The notes under the pieces were generated by a model. That model had not been told where the DNA came from. It did not search any database and saw nothing but the letters and a program-made list of their open reading frames with translations. A DNA stretch of 64,000 bases from Streptomyces kaniharaensis (GTDB lineage: Bacteria; Actinomycetota; Actinomycetes; Streptomycetales; Streptomycetaceae). Below, one piece after another: positions 23,611-31,724 of the stretch. Every line of letters begins with the position of its first letter. Position 1 is the first letter of the stretch. The DNA lies in assembly GCF_009569385.1 (NCBI RefSeq), contig NZ_WBOF01000001.1:4453501-4517500 (forward strand), written 5' to 3'. Position numbers and translations under genes: made by a program.

Positions 23611-24000
23611 ATGCCCCACGGCCCGCTCATCAACGCCGGCCCCCGGGACCCAATCACGGTCTACTCTGCGACCGGGCAGACCGTCACGGCCTCCGGCGAC
23701 TCCGGCCCGTTGGACTTCACCGCGATCAGCTCCGGGCTCGCCAGTGTGTTCGTCACAGGCGCCGCCGGGACCACACCGTCCCTGACCTGCTACATCGACG
23801 TCCAGGACGCCAACGGACACTGGTACCAGATCGCCACCGTGGGCGTCGCTCTCACGAGCGGCCCCAACTTCACGTTCGGCAACTTCGGCCCGGTCTCCGG
23901 CTCCGGCTACGTGCTGACCGGTGTCGGCCGCTTTCGGTGGGTCGTGTCGGGCACCAGCCCCTCGTTCACGGGCGTCGACTTCTCCGTGGTCGGGAGGTGA
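23611..24000 (+). CDS. Beta-rich capsid-associated protein (possible decoration protein)
   Basis: 129 residues, ATG with GGAGG upstream. Gly/Ser/Thr-rich with alternating beta-strand-like segments (SLTCYIDVQDANGHWYQIAT). The position between the minor head and protease genes suits a head decoration or fibre protein, but there is no clear family match. Confidence 0.5.
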   Translation: MPHGPLINAGPRDPITVYSATGQTVTASGDSGPLDFTAISSGLASVFVTGAAGTTPSLTCYIDVQDANGHWYQIATVGVALTSGPNFTFGNFGPVSGSGYVLTGVGRFRWVVSGTSPSFTGVDFSVVGR

Positions 24001-24002
24001 CG

Positions 24003-25499
24003 GTGGCAGCCATCGCCAAGATCCGGGGCACGGCGATCGCGCCGGGCGTCTCCCGCAACGGTCGCCTGTACACCGCCGAGATGCTCGGCCGAGCCGTCGA
24101 GCGGGCCAGTGCTGCGATCGCACGCGGCGAGCCCCACACCATGCTGACCCACCACGGCGCGGAGGACGACTCCACCCGCATCGTCGGCCGTGTCACTTCC
24201 CTGTCACAGCGCGAGGACGGATCGGTCGCGTTCGAGGCGGAGATCGCCGACACTGCGCACGGCCGCGACATCGCTGCCCTCGTCACCGGCGACCAGCCGT
24301 TCCTCGACGGCGTGTCCATCCGGGGAGCCTGGCGCGGCCCGATCCGCCGCGAGAAGTACGAGGACCGCACCGTCGAAACCGCCGACGATCTCGACTTGTT
24401 CGGCCTCGACTTCACCAAGACCCCGGGGGTACTGGCCGCCCGAATCGAGCGCGGCGCGGCCCGGACGGAGTCCGCCGAGCCCGGCCGGCTGGTGTACGAG
24501 TCGGTCACCGAGGCCATCGCCGCCAAGGTCAAGGCTCCGTACGGGCCCGTGCAGTACGCCGACCCCGGCTACCGGGACAGCGTCAAGCGCTACCCGATCG
24601 ACACCGCCAAGCACGCCCGCGCCGCCTGGTCCTACATCAACGAGGCCTCCAACGCGGCCGACTACACCCCCCAGCAGCTAAAGCGGATCCGCTCGCGGAT
24701 CAAGGCGGCCCTGAAGAAGTTCGGAGTGAGCGTGTCTGAGACCACCAGCTTCGGTGACGTCACCGAGTTCTACGGGGACGAGCCAGCCGGGACGGGTGGC
24801 GGGTTCTGCATCGACGCCCACAACGGGCCTGTGAGCGTCACCGTTCGGTGCTGCGGGATCGATCCGGCCGAGCTGCGGGTCATCGCAGCAGCCGCCATGG
24901 ATGCCGCGGTGGACGCGCTGCAGTGCCTCGACCCGAACATGGACGCGGACATCGACGGGCCCGGCGCCCCGAATGCCGACAACGACGGCGACATGGAGAG
25001 CCGGCGTCCGGACGACGACCAGATGGAGACCACTCCGTCCCCACCCCTCGCCGAGACCGCCCCGCCGATCCCGGCCGGGGAACCCACCACCCCTCAGGAG
25101 GTGCCCGCCGTGAGCGAGCCCACCCCGGCCGTCGAGACGGCCAGCACCCCGATGATCGCCCTCACCCAGGAGCAGTTCCAGCAGCTCCTCGCCCGCACCA
25201 ACCCTGCCCCCGCCACCGAGACGGCCTCGCCGGCCCCGGCCGCCGCCGCTCCGGTCGAGGAGACCGACGAGCAGCGCATCGCCCGCATCGTCGCCGAGCG
25301 CCTCGCCGCCGAACGCGAGCAGCTCATGGAGTCGCTGCGCGACGAGGTCCGCCAGACCGGCCCCGCCCGCAAGGGCCTGCGTACCGAGACGCCCGGCGGT
25401 GCGGCCGTCGGAGGCCCGAGCCAGGACGAGATCCGCCGCAATACCAACGAAGCGCTCCTCAGCTGGGTCTCCAACGGCCGCTACTCGCTGGCCGACTGA
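24003..25499 (+). CDS. Prohead protease - DUF6582 - scaffold fusion
   Basis: 498 residues. GTG 24,003 has GGGAGG 5 nt upstream; GTG 23,997 overlaps the upstream stop and is the alternative. Residues 1-170 match phage prohead proteases (AIAPGVSRNGRLYTAEML, LTHHGAEDDSTRIVGRV with candidate catalytic His, then LDGVSIRGAW with candidate Ser). Residues about 175-240 have a DUF6582-like module (YADPGYRDSVKRYPIDTAKH and an RIRSRIKAALKKFGV helix). A Cys-rich segment and a Pro/Glu/Ala linker lead to a C-terminal coiled coil (about 420-460). Protease and scaffold in one chain would process itself during capsid maturation. Confidence 0.8.
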   Translation: MAAIAKIRGTAIAPGVSRNGRLYTAEMLGRAVERASAAIARGEPHTMLTHHGAEDDSTRIVGRVTSLSQREDGSVAFEAEIADTAHGRDIAALVTGDQPFLDGVSIRGAWRGPIRREKYEDRTVETADDLDLFGLDFTKTPGVLAARIERGAARTESAEPGRLVYESVTEAIAAKVKAPYGPVQYADPGYRDSVKRYPIDTAKHARAAWSYINEASNAADYTPQQLKRIRSRIKAALKKFGVSVSETTSFGDVTEFYGDEPAGTGGGFCIDAHNGPVSVTVRCCGIDPAELRVIAAAAMDAAVDALQCLDPNMDADIDGPGAPNADNDGDMESRRPDDDQMETTPSPPLAETAPPIPAGEPTTPQEVPAVSEPTPAVETASTPMIALTQEQFQQLLARTNPAPATETASPAPAAAAPVEETDEQRIARIVAERLAAEREQLMESLRDEVRQTGPARKGLRTETPGGAAVGGPSQDEIRRNTNEALLSWVSNGRYSLAD

Positions 25500-25565
25500 C
25501 CAAACCCGCAGCTTCTGACCGCCACCCGCAGCAGGGTGGTGCCGGCCACGGCAGGAATGGTCCCC

Positions 25566-25592
25566 GCCCCCGCAGCGCGCCGCGCCGGGGGC
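25566..25592 (+). terminator. Hairpin upstream of the capsid gene
   Basis: GCCCCCG (25,566-25,572) pairs with CGGGGGC (25,586-25,592) around a GC-rich loop, followed by CTTCTCACTT. It lies 36 nt before the major capsid ATG and may protect or attenuate the capsid mRNA. Confidence 0.5.
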
Positions 25593-25628
25593 CTTCTCAC
25601 TTCCATCTCCCGCCCTGGAGGCACCCCC

Positions 25629-27005
25629 ATGTCTGCCGAGCTCCGCGAGGCACTGACCGCGGCCGGCGCATCCGCGCTCGTCCCGAAGGTCATCGACCCG
25701 AACCTCTTCGAGAGGATCCGGCGGTACTCGCCGCTGATCGAGGCCCTGCCCTCGCAGAAGATCAAGACCACGGACTACTACTTCAACACCCGCAACGGCC
25801 TCGCCTCCGGTGGTGCCGTCACCGACGGCGGCGCCCGACAGGTGTCCGTCGGCACGTACTTCCAGAACAAGTTCACGATCAAGCAGCTCCAGGTCGTCGG
25901 CGCGGTCACCGGCTACGCCGAGGAGGTCACCGCCGATGTCATCGGTGACCTGCGGGCCCGCGAGATCATGGGCGCCATCAAGGGCCTGCGCTGGGACACC
26001 GAGCAGCAGCTCGTCGCCGGCAACGCGGGCGCGACCCAGTTCGGGCCGTACCCGCAGTTCGACGGCCTCGCATCGCTGATCAACCAGTACACGGCCACCG
26101 GCAGCGCCGGCCAGAACAGCATCGATGCCGGTGGTGGCAACGTCTCCCTTTCGCTGCTGAACCAGCTGATCGACCTGGTCGAGTCGTACACCGCCGCCCA
26201 GGTCACCACCGGCGGCTCGGACTGGATGCTCGTGATGTCGAGCACCGCCGAGGGCGCGCTCGCGAGCCTGTTCACCAACCAGCAGCGGTTCATGGACGTG
26301 GAGGTCACCCCCGGCCTCGTCGTCCCGAGCTACCGCAACATCCCGATCATCCGGTCCTCCTACCTCGGGACTAAGGGCACCAGCATGGGTACCGTCACCG
26401 GGACCCCGGCCACCACCGGCGGCACCCTCGCGGCAGGCACCTACTACTACAAGGTCGCGCCGGTCATGTCCCGCCAGGGCGAGGCCGCCGCATCGGCCGA
26501 GGTGACCGTCACCACCACCGGGTCGACCTCAACGGCGACGCTGGCGTTCACCCCGCCGACCGGCTTCCAGTCCAGCACCCCGCAGCACTACATGGTGTAC
26601 CGGGCGACCGCGACCGGCCAGGAGACCCTCCTCGGCGCCGTGGACGCGACCGTGGGCCTGGCCGCCGACGGGATCACCCCGATCCTGACCACCAGCATCG
26701 TCGACACCGGCACGGCTCTGGTGCCGCAGAACGGCGCGACCGTCCCGGCCCAGACCCCCGCCACGTACGTCGGCACCAACACCGGCCTCAAGCCCCGCAG
26801 CGTGGGCCAGGAGGACATCTACCTGATGTCCCGTGACCGCGACAACGTGCTGCGGCCGTACGTGCGTGACCTGATGCCCAAGGACGTGTACCCGACCACC
26901 AGCAGCCCCGACTCGATGCCGTTCGCCGTCGTCTCGGACACCTGCCTCGCAGTCCGAGGCGCGGAGTGGATCGGCCGTCTGTCCCGCGTCACACCGGCGC
27001 TGTAA
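25629..27005 (+). CDS. Major capsid protein (HK97 fold) with inserted Ig/Fn3-like domain
   Basis: 458 residues; ATG 25,629 has CTGGAGG upstream. Residues 1-250 show HK97-fold capsid features (LFERIRRYSPLIEALPSQKI, VVGAVTGYAEEVTADVIGD). Residues about 255-385 are a Thr/Ala-rich beta insert (GTLAAGTYYYKVAPVMSRQG, HYMVYRATATGQETLLGAVD) that looks like a fibronectin-III or Ig-like domain. The capsid fold then resumes (PRSVGQEDIYLMSRDRDNVL). Such insertions usually decorate the capsid surface. The protein forms the icosahedral shell after proteolysis. Confidence 0.9.
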   Translation: MSAELREALTAAGASALVPKVIDPNLFERIRRYSPLIEALPSQKIKTTDYYFNTRNGLASGGAVTDGGARQVSVGTYFQNKFTIKQLQVVGAVTGYAEEVTADVIGDLRAREIMGAIKGLRWDTEQQLVAGNAGATQFGPYPQFDGLASLINQYTATGSAGQNSIDAGGGNVSLSLLNQLIDLVESYTAAQVTTGGSDWMLVMSSTAEGALASLFTNQQRFMDVEVTPGLVVPSYRNIPIIRSSYLGTKGTSMGTVTGTPATTGGTLAAGTYYYKVAPVMSRQGEAAASAEVTVTTTGSTSTATLAFTPPTGFQSSTPQHYMVYRATATGQETLLGAVDATVGLAADGITPILTTSIVDTGTALVPQNGATVPAQTPATYVGTNTGLKPRSVGQEDIYLMSRDRDNVLRPYVRDLMPKDVYPTTSSPDSMPFAVVSDTCLAVRGAEWIGRLSRVTPAL

Positions 27006-27020
27006 CCCCCTCTGCTGGCT

Positions 27021-27049
27021 GGCCGTCGCAACTACTTCGCGTGACGGCC
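27021..27049 (+). terminator. Hairpin after the capsid gene
   Basis: GGCCGTC (27,021-27,027) pairs with GACGGCC (27,043-27,049), extended by flanking GC pairs, 15 nt after the capsid stop. Likely reduces transcription beyond the highly expressed capsid gene. Confidence 0.45.
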
Positions 27050-27075
27050 GGCCCCAACACCCGGCGGGAGTCCCT

Positions 27076-27336
27076 GTGTTCGTCACCAAGAAGCATCCCG
27101 GCGGCAGCTCGCACGGCTACCAGTGGCCCAAGGGCGGCGAGTTCATCGAGATGAGCCCCGAGCACGCCCACGAGCTGGTCACCATCCAGCCGGGCGAGTT
27201 CGAGGCCGTACCCGAGCTGCCGAAGGGCGCCAAGGCCCACGTGCCGCCGACCGCCCTAGGGCGGGTATCGGGTCGTGATCAATCTGTGGGATTCGCTCTC
27301 ACGGCGAGGCCTGATCAGGTAGACCATGTCGCGTGA
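27076..27336 (+). pseudogene. Small head gene broken near its 3' end by the IS element
   Basis: The frame starts at GTG 27,076 and reads MFVTKKHPGGSSHGYQWPKG onward, a typical small actinophage head-region protein. At codon 61 (CTA, 27,256-27,258) it enters the IS and gains a 25-residue foreign tail ending at TGA 27,334-27,336. Joining CTA directly to the sequence after the IS (28,359) restores the frame as AADTVVEE and a stop at 28,383-28,385, giving an original length of 69 residues. The stop of the altered frame overlaps the transposase GTG. Confidence 0.8.
27259..27282 (+). repeat. Left terminal inverted repeat of the IS
   Basis: Begins GGGCGGGTATCGGG and ends GATCAA; pairs with the right end with 5 mismatches over 24 bp. 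A TA target duplication lies immediately outside at 27,257-27,258. Confidence 0.85.
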
Positions 27337-28336
27337 CGCGAGTGCAACTGACTGATGCAGAGTGGGAGTTCATCGGGCCTTACCTGCCGATCGGCGAGTA
27401 CGGCCCGTATCCGGAGCGGCTGCGGCAGCAGTTCGAGGGCGTGATCTGGCGGTTCAGGACCGGAGGGCAGTGGCGGGAGATGCCGGCGGAGTTCGGCGCG
27501 TGGTCGACCGTCTCCAACCGCTTCCGGCAGTGGCGTGACGCGGGCGTCTTCGAAGCCCTGCTCGAGGGCGCGATCGCGGAGGCCGCGAGGCGGGGCGAGG
27601 TGGACTTGTCGCTGGTCAGCGTGGATTCCACCACCGTTCGGGCCCACCACGACGCCGCCGGGATGCACCTGCGCCCCGACGCCCTGGCGGCCCTGGAGAA
27701 GGCCGCCGACGAGGCGGAGAAGGCCCGGCAAAAAGGGGCGGCCCGGAAGAACAAGACGGACAGTGCACCGCAAATGATCCAGAACGCGAAGAACGACGAC
27801 GTGCCCGGCGGCGGCGCAAGCTCCGCCTGAAGGCCGCACTGCTCGGACGCTCCAGAGGCGGGCAAACCAGCAAGATCCATGTTGCCGGCGAGCGGAAGTG
27901 CCGACCGCTGGTGTTCGTGCTGACCGAGGGGCAGGCCGCCGACAGCCCGCAGTTCATCCCCGTGCTCAAGAAATTACGGGTCCGCGGGCCGGTCGGCCGT
28001 CCCCGCACCCGGCCCGACGCGGTCGCCGGGGACAAGGCCTACTCGTCCCGCGGCAACCGCGCCCACCTGCGTCAACGCGCGATCAAGGCCGTCATCCCGG
28101 AGAAGAAGGACCAGGCCGCCAACCGGACGAAGAAGGGCAGCCGTGGCGGCCGGCCCGTCAGCCACGACGCCGACCTCTACAAAGAGCGCAACACCGTCGA
28201 GCGCCTGATCAACAAGCTGAAAGCCTGGCGAGGCATCGCCACCCGCTACGACAAGACGCCCGCCAGCTACCTCGCCGGCCTCCACCTCCGCGGCGCGATG
28301 ATCTGGATCAAAGACCTCAGCAGGACCACTCCTTGA
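27333..28336 (+). CDS. IS5-family DDE transposase, expressed by -1 frameshift
   Basis: Two overlapping frames encode one enzyme. The first (GTG 27,333 to 27,830) has the N-terminal domain and first catalytic Asp (SLVSVDSTTVRAHH). The second runs stop-free through to 28,336, with GRSRGGQTSKIHVAGERKC, the second Asp (DAVAGDKAYSSRG) and the Glu region (ERNTVERLINKLKAWRG). An AAAAAGGGG run at 27,730-27,738 (C just before) is a classic slippery site; a -1 shift there joins the frames. So the transposase appears intact, not a pseudogene. It cuts and joins the IS ends. Confidence 0.85.
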
Positions 28337-28356
28337 TCGCGACCGAATACGCTCCC
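28333..28356 (-). repeat. Right terminal inverted repeat of the IS
   Basis: Reverse complement begins GGGAGCGTATTCGG and ends GATCAA, matching the left end. A TA duplication follows at 28,357-28,358. Confidence 0.85.
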
Positions 28357-28388
28357 TAGCCGCCGACACCGTCGTGGAGGAGTAACCA

Positions 28389-29057
28389 GTGGCCGCCGAC
28401 ACGCCCACCCCGCTCGCGACGTTCGCGCAGCTCCAGGAAGGCGCGTTCGCGGACCTCGTACGCTCCTACACCAGCCCCCAAGTCCAGCAGGACCTCATGT
28501 TCGAGTCCACCCGGCTGTGCGAACGCGCCGCCGGCCGCCGCCTCGCGCCGTTCACCGGCCTGACGGAGACCGAGCGCGCCACCGGCATCGACCCGGACGA
28601 GTACATCGACGCCGGCAACGTGCCACTCGACCTCGCCGGGACACTGGGCCGCTCCTACGCCTACGCCATGGGCACCACCAGCCTGGTCCGGCACGGCTGG
28701 CTACGCCAGTTCGCCCCGCACTACCCGGAGTTGTGGACCTACAGCCTCCAGTCGATCACCATCCACCGTTCCTACGGCGGCGACCAGGTGGTGAACCTCG
28801 CGAACGTGCGGGGCCCGGACCCCGACACGGGACACATCTGGTACCCGATCGGCACGTTCCTGCCGATCGGGAGCTACGTGACGTACGTGTACGGCGGCGG
28901 CTACAGCACAGTCCCCGCCGACCTGGTCAGGGCCTGCAAGTACATGGCCGCCTCCATCGCAGTCCGCGAGTTGGACCCGACGATGGCCGGCCACGGGCAC
29001 GACCCGGACGCGCTCGCCGCAGACGCCCACGCCATCTGCGCCGACTACCAGGGCTGA
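28389..29057 (+). CDS. Head-tail connector protein
   Basis: 222 residues from GTG 28,389; its RBS (GGAGGAG at 28,375-28,381) lies in the displaced 3' end of the IS-interrupted gene, so the IS now separates this gene and everything downstream from upstream promoters. Helical N-terminus (LMFESTRLCERAAGRRLAPF), a beta-rich middle (TYSLQSITIHRSYGG, VTYVYGGGYSTVPADLVRAC) and a helical C-terminus resemble the gp6/adaptor family that extends the portal ring. Confidence 0.75.
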   Translation: MAADTPTPLATFAQLQEGAFADLVRSYTSPQVQQDLMFESTRLCERAAGRRLAPFTGLTETERATGIDPDEYIDAGNVPLDLAGTLGRSYAYAMGTTSLVRHGWLRQFAPHYPELWTYSLQSITIHRSYGGDQVVNLANVRGPDPDTGHIWYPIGTFLPIGSYVTYVYGGGYSTVPADLVRACKYMAASIAVRELDPTMAGHGHDPDALAADAHAICADYQG

Positions 29058-29062
29058 CGGCC

Positions 29063-29716
29063 GTGTGGGGCACTCCTCAGCCGTCCGGCGCACGGCACAC
29101 AACCCGGCGCCACCTGTCTGCTGCAGCCCGCGCGAAGCTGTCCGCCCGCATGAAGGGCCGCAAGCGACCCCACCGGGGCCATGCGCTCTCCGCATCAGCA
29201 CGCGCGAAGATCAGTGCGAAGCTCCGGGGACGGCACCCCGCGGGCCACAGGATGTCGGCGACCGCCAGGGCGAAGGTGTCCGCCAAGCTCAAGGGGCGTC
29301 ACCACCCTGGCCACAAGCTGTCCGCCTCCGCGAAGGCCAAGCTCTCCGCCAAGCTCAAGGGCAGGCATCGCACCCTGTCGGCCACCGCCCGCGCCAAGCT
29401 GAAGGCGCGCCGGCACAAGCCGCTCTCGGCCGCAGCCCGGGCGAAGCTCAGCGCGAGGATGAAGGGCCGCCATCACAAGGGCTCGCGCCACAAGATGAGC
29501 CCGGCCGCTCGGGCGAAGCTGTCCGCCCGGATGCGCGGTCGCCACCACAGGCCCGGCCACCGCAAGCCCATGTCGGCCGCCGCGAAAGCCAAGTTGTCCG
29601 CGCGGATGCGCGGCAAGCACCGCCGCGGGCACCCGATGTCTGCTGCCGCGCGCGCCAAGGCCGCCGTCACCAGACGCGCCCACCAGCGCAAGCAGACCCG
29701 CCGGAGGCGACGGTGA
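29063..29716 (+). CDS. Highly basic protein made of ~9 NUMOD3-like repeats
   Basis: 217 residues from GTG 29,063. After a 20-residue start, the protein consists almost wholly of about nine ~22-residue repeats with the core [LM]SAxARAKLSARMKGRHHxGH (for example LSAAARAKLSARMKGR, MSATARAKVSAKLKGR), and an RKQTRRRRR tail. This core matches NUMOD3, a short DNA-binding module usually found attached to homing endonucleases (GIY-YIG or HNH). Here no nuclease domain is attached. A virion or DNA-condensing role is possible from its place among connector genes. It couples by GTGA to the next gene. Confidence 0.8.
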   Translation: MWGTPQPSGARHTTRRHLSAAARAKLSARMKGRKRPHRGHALSASARAKISAKLRGRHPAGHRMSATARAKVSAKLKGRHHPGHKLSASAKAKLSAKLKGRHRTLSATARAKLKARRHKPLSAAARAKLSARMKGRHHKGSRHKMSPAARAKLSARMRGRHHRPGHRKPMSAAAKAKLSARMRGKHRRGHPMSAAARAKAAVTRRAHQRKQTRRRRR

Positions 29717-30216
29717 CCAACACGCCGGCCAACGCCGTCACTCGTGAGGCCGCGTGGCTTACCACCTTCGGGGACGGACTGCCCGCCCTACTGAAGGCGA
29801 ACGGCGGGCCGTGGGACGTGATCCAGGCGTACATGCCCCGCACTCCTGCCGCGCAGAAGACACAGCTGTACGTGCTGCGGCGCCGCTGGCAGACCGACCG
29901 GCTCTCCATCGGCCGGCGCTTGCCCTCCTATCACTTCCACCTGGTGGCGTACTGGCCGATCGGCGCGACCACCACCGGCACCCAGATCGCCGAGACCGAG
30001 CAGGCCGCGTTCGACAACGCGCTCTACCTGCTGGTGCAGCGCATCGAAGGATTCGCCACCGACCACTCTCACGGCGGCCGTTTCCTGTCCGTGGCAGAGG
30101 CGCCACCGACCACGGTGATCGACGTCGAGTACGGCGACCCGGCGCACGCCATCAGCGCCGGCTTCCTCACCGCGACCGTCACCTACACCGCGGACGACCA
30201 GGACTACACGGCCTGA
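29713..30216 (+). CDS. Putative tail terminator / tail completion protein
   Basis: 167 residues from GTG 29,713 overlapping the previous stop. Alpha/beta layout with IGRRLPSYHFHLVAYWPIGA and a helix (EQAAFDNALYLLVQRIEGFA), followed by a beta-rich C-terminus. It sits where siphoviruses encode the tail terminator (gpU/gp17-like), just before the major tail protein. Assignment is mostly by gene order. Confidence 0.55.
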   Translation: MTNTPANAVTREAAWLTTFGDGLPALLKANGGPWDVIQAYMPRTPAAQKTQLYVLRRRWQTDRLSIGRRLPSYHFHLVAYWPIGATTTGTQIAETEQAAFDNALYLLVQRIEGFATDHSHGGRFLSVAEAPPTTVIDVEYGDPAHAISAGFLTATVTYTADDQDYTA

Positions 30217-30237
30217 CGCCCGCTCCCCAGCAGCCCC

Positions 30238-30261
30238 GGCCCCCGGCACCGCACGGGGGCC
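30238..30261 (+). terminator. Hairpin upstream of the tail genes
   Basis: GGCCCCCG (30,238-30,245) pairs with CGGGGGCC (30,254-30,261) around an 8-nt loop, followed by TTCGTCCTT, directly before the RBS of the next gene. Same form as the hairpins at 18,432 and 42,285. Confidence 0.55.
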
Positions 30262-30283
30262 TTCGTCCTTCCGGAGGCCCTCC

Positions 30284-30523
30284 GTGTCCGACACGGCCCC
30301 CTACCTGCAGCGCAACCCCGGGCCGGACCCGGTGGACGTACCGGCGATCCCGGCAACCGTCGGCGCCGGCGAATCTGTGGCCTGGCACATCCCCATCGCC
30401 GGCTTCGAACTCGTCCCCGATGACGCTCCGGCCCCGTCGCCAGAGGCGGCCACCGACCCCGCGCCGGACGTCCCGGCCAAGACCACCACTCGGGCCCGGA
30501 CCGCCGTGGCCGGCGAGGAGTAG
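30284..30523 (+). CDS. Small hypothetical head-tail region protein
   Basis: 79 residues, GTG with CGGAGG upstream. The N-terminal half is Pro/Val-rich with a beta-like segment (ESVAWHIPIAGFELVPDD); the C-terminal half is Pro/Ala/Thr-rich. Three nt before the major tail protein ATG. No known family. Confidence 0.55.
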   Translation: MSDTAPYLQRNPGPDPVDVPAIPATVGAGESVAWHIPIAGFELVPDDAPAPSPEAATDPAPDVPAKTTTRARTAVAGEE

Positions 30524-30526
30524 ACG

Positions 30527-31708
30527 ATGACCCAGCTCGCCCGCTACGGCACCCTCGGCCTCGGCAAGGAAGGGTCAGGTACGCCGGGAACCTACGCGGC
30601 GCCGACGGTCGGCATCCCGTACACCGGCTCGTCCGGCTTCGAGGACATGATCGCGCAGATCAAGGACGAGAGCGTTCGCGGTAACGACACGATTCTGCAG
30701 GGCTCGTACCAGGGGCCCGCGCACGCCGAGTGGACCATCGACTGCCTCGCCTACCCCGACCTGACCGGCCACTTCCTCGCGGCGACCGTCGGCCCGGACA
30801 CCGTCACCGCTGGCACGAGCACCACGCTGTCCGCGGCCACCACTGTCGGGGCGACAGCGATCCAAGTGCCGGTATCGCTGGCGGCCGGCACGATCGTCAA
30901 GGTCGGTACCGGCGCGGCGATCGAGTACGCGATCACCGACGGCGCTCCGACAGGCACCGGCCCCTACACGTCGAACGTGACCACCGTGCTCGGCAAGACC
31001 GGCGTCAACCGCGTCGGCTTCGCCAACGCGCACTCCTCGTCGGACCCCGTGGTCGGGGCGACCACTCATACGTTCAAGCAGAACCCGGCCATCGCGTTGC
31101 CGACCTACTCGCTGACGTACTTCGACACCGTCAGCTACGTCAGCTGCAGCTACGTCCGGTTCTCCGAGCTTCAGATCAAGATCGATCCCAAGGGTGCGGT
31201 GACGCTCGGCACCAAGGCCACCAGTTTCCCCTCGGTCGCGGCCTCCACGGTCAGCGAGACCTACTCCCAGTACGATCCGCTGCTCGGCTGGTCCTGGAAC
31301 CTCACCAACGCCGGGGCCTCCAGCACCCGCGGCAAGAGCCTGGACGCGACGATCAAACGCGCCGTCGAGGCGATCGAGAGCAGCGACGGCACCCAGGTCC
31401 CGCGCGAGATCTTCGCCGGCGCGATCGAGTACGACGCCACGCTGAAAGCGATCTTCGAGAACAGCACCGACCTCAACCTGTTCCTCAACAACTCCCAGCA
31501 GCCCCTGACTGCGAGCATGCAGCAGCCACTGACCCGCGGCGGCCAGTCCCTCACACTGACCGCCTCCAAGACCGCCTGGCACAAGGGCAAGCGCGACATG
31601 TCCGGCAGCTACGCGCAGGCCGACTTCAGCATCAGCGGCATCTGGAACTCGACGGACGGCGGTGCGGTGCAGGCCACGCTGCTGAACTGGCAGACCACCG
31701 CCTACTGA
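30527..31708 (+). CDS. Major tail protein
   Basis: 393 residues. Long for a tail tube protein, with beta-strand-rich, Thr/Gly-rich sequence (AGTSTTLSAATTVGATAIQV, RFSELQIKIDPKGAVTLGTK, WNLTNAGASSTRGKSLDATI). Its position upstream of a frameshifted chaperone pair and the tape measure, followed by a strong terminator, is the standard siphovirus order for the tail tube subunit. Confidence 0.8.
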   Translation: MTQLARYGTLGLGKEGSGTPGTYAAPTVGIPYTGSSGFEDMIAQIKDESVRGNDTILQGSYQGPAHAEWTIDCLAYPDLTGHFLAATVGPDTVTAGTSTTLSAATTVGATAIQVPVSLAAGTIVKVGTGAAIEYAITDGAPTGTGPYTSNVTTVLGKTGVNRVGFANAHSSSDPVVGATTHTFKQNPAIALPTYSLTYFDTVSYVSCSYVRFSELQIKIDPKGAVTLGTKATSFPSVAASTVSETYSQYDPLLGWSWNLTNAGASSTRGKSLDATIKRAVEAIESSDGTQVPREIFAGAIEYDATLKAIFENSTDLNLFLNNSQQPLTASMQQPLTRGGQSLTLTASKTAWHKGKRDMSGSYAQADFSISGIWNSTDGGAVQATLLNWQTTAY

Positions 31709-31724
31709 CGGCGGTCCCTCGAAC

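Larger units (their letters stand above)
27259..28356 (+). mobile_element. IS5-family insertion sequence (IS427-like), 1,098 bp
   Basis: The element is bounded by 24-bp imperfect inverted repeats (27,259-27,282 and 28,333-28,356; 5 mismatches) beginning GGG and ending CCC, and flanked by TA direct duplications (27,257-27,258 and 28,357-28,358) inside a CTAG target. It carries one transposase read through a ribosomal frameshift. Size, CTAG target and the two-ORF plan fit the IS427 group of IS5. The precise target reconstruction indicates a recent insertion. Confidence 0.9.
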
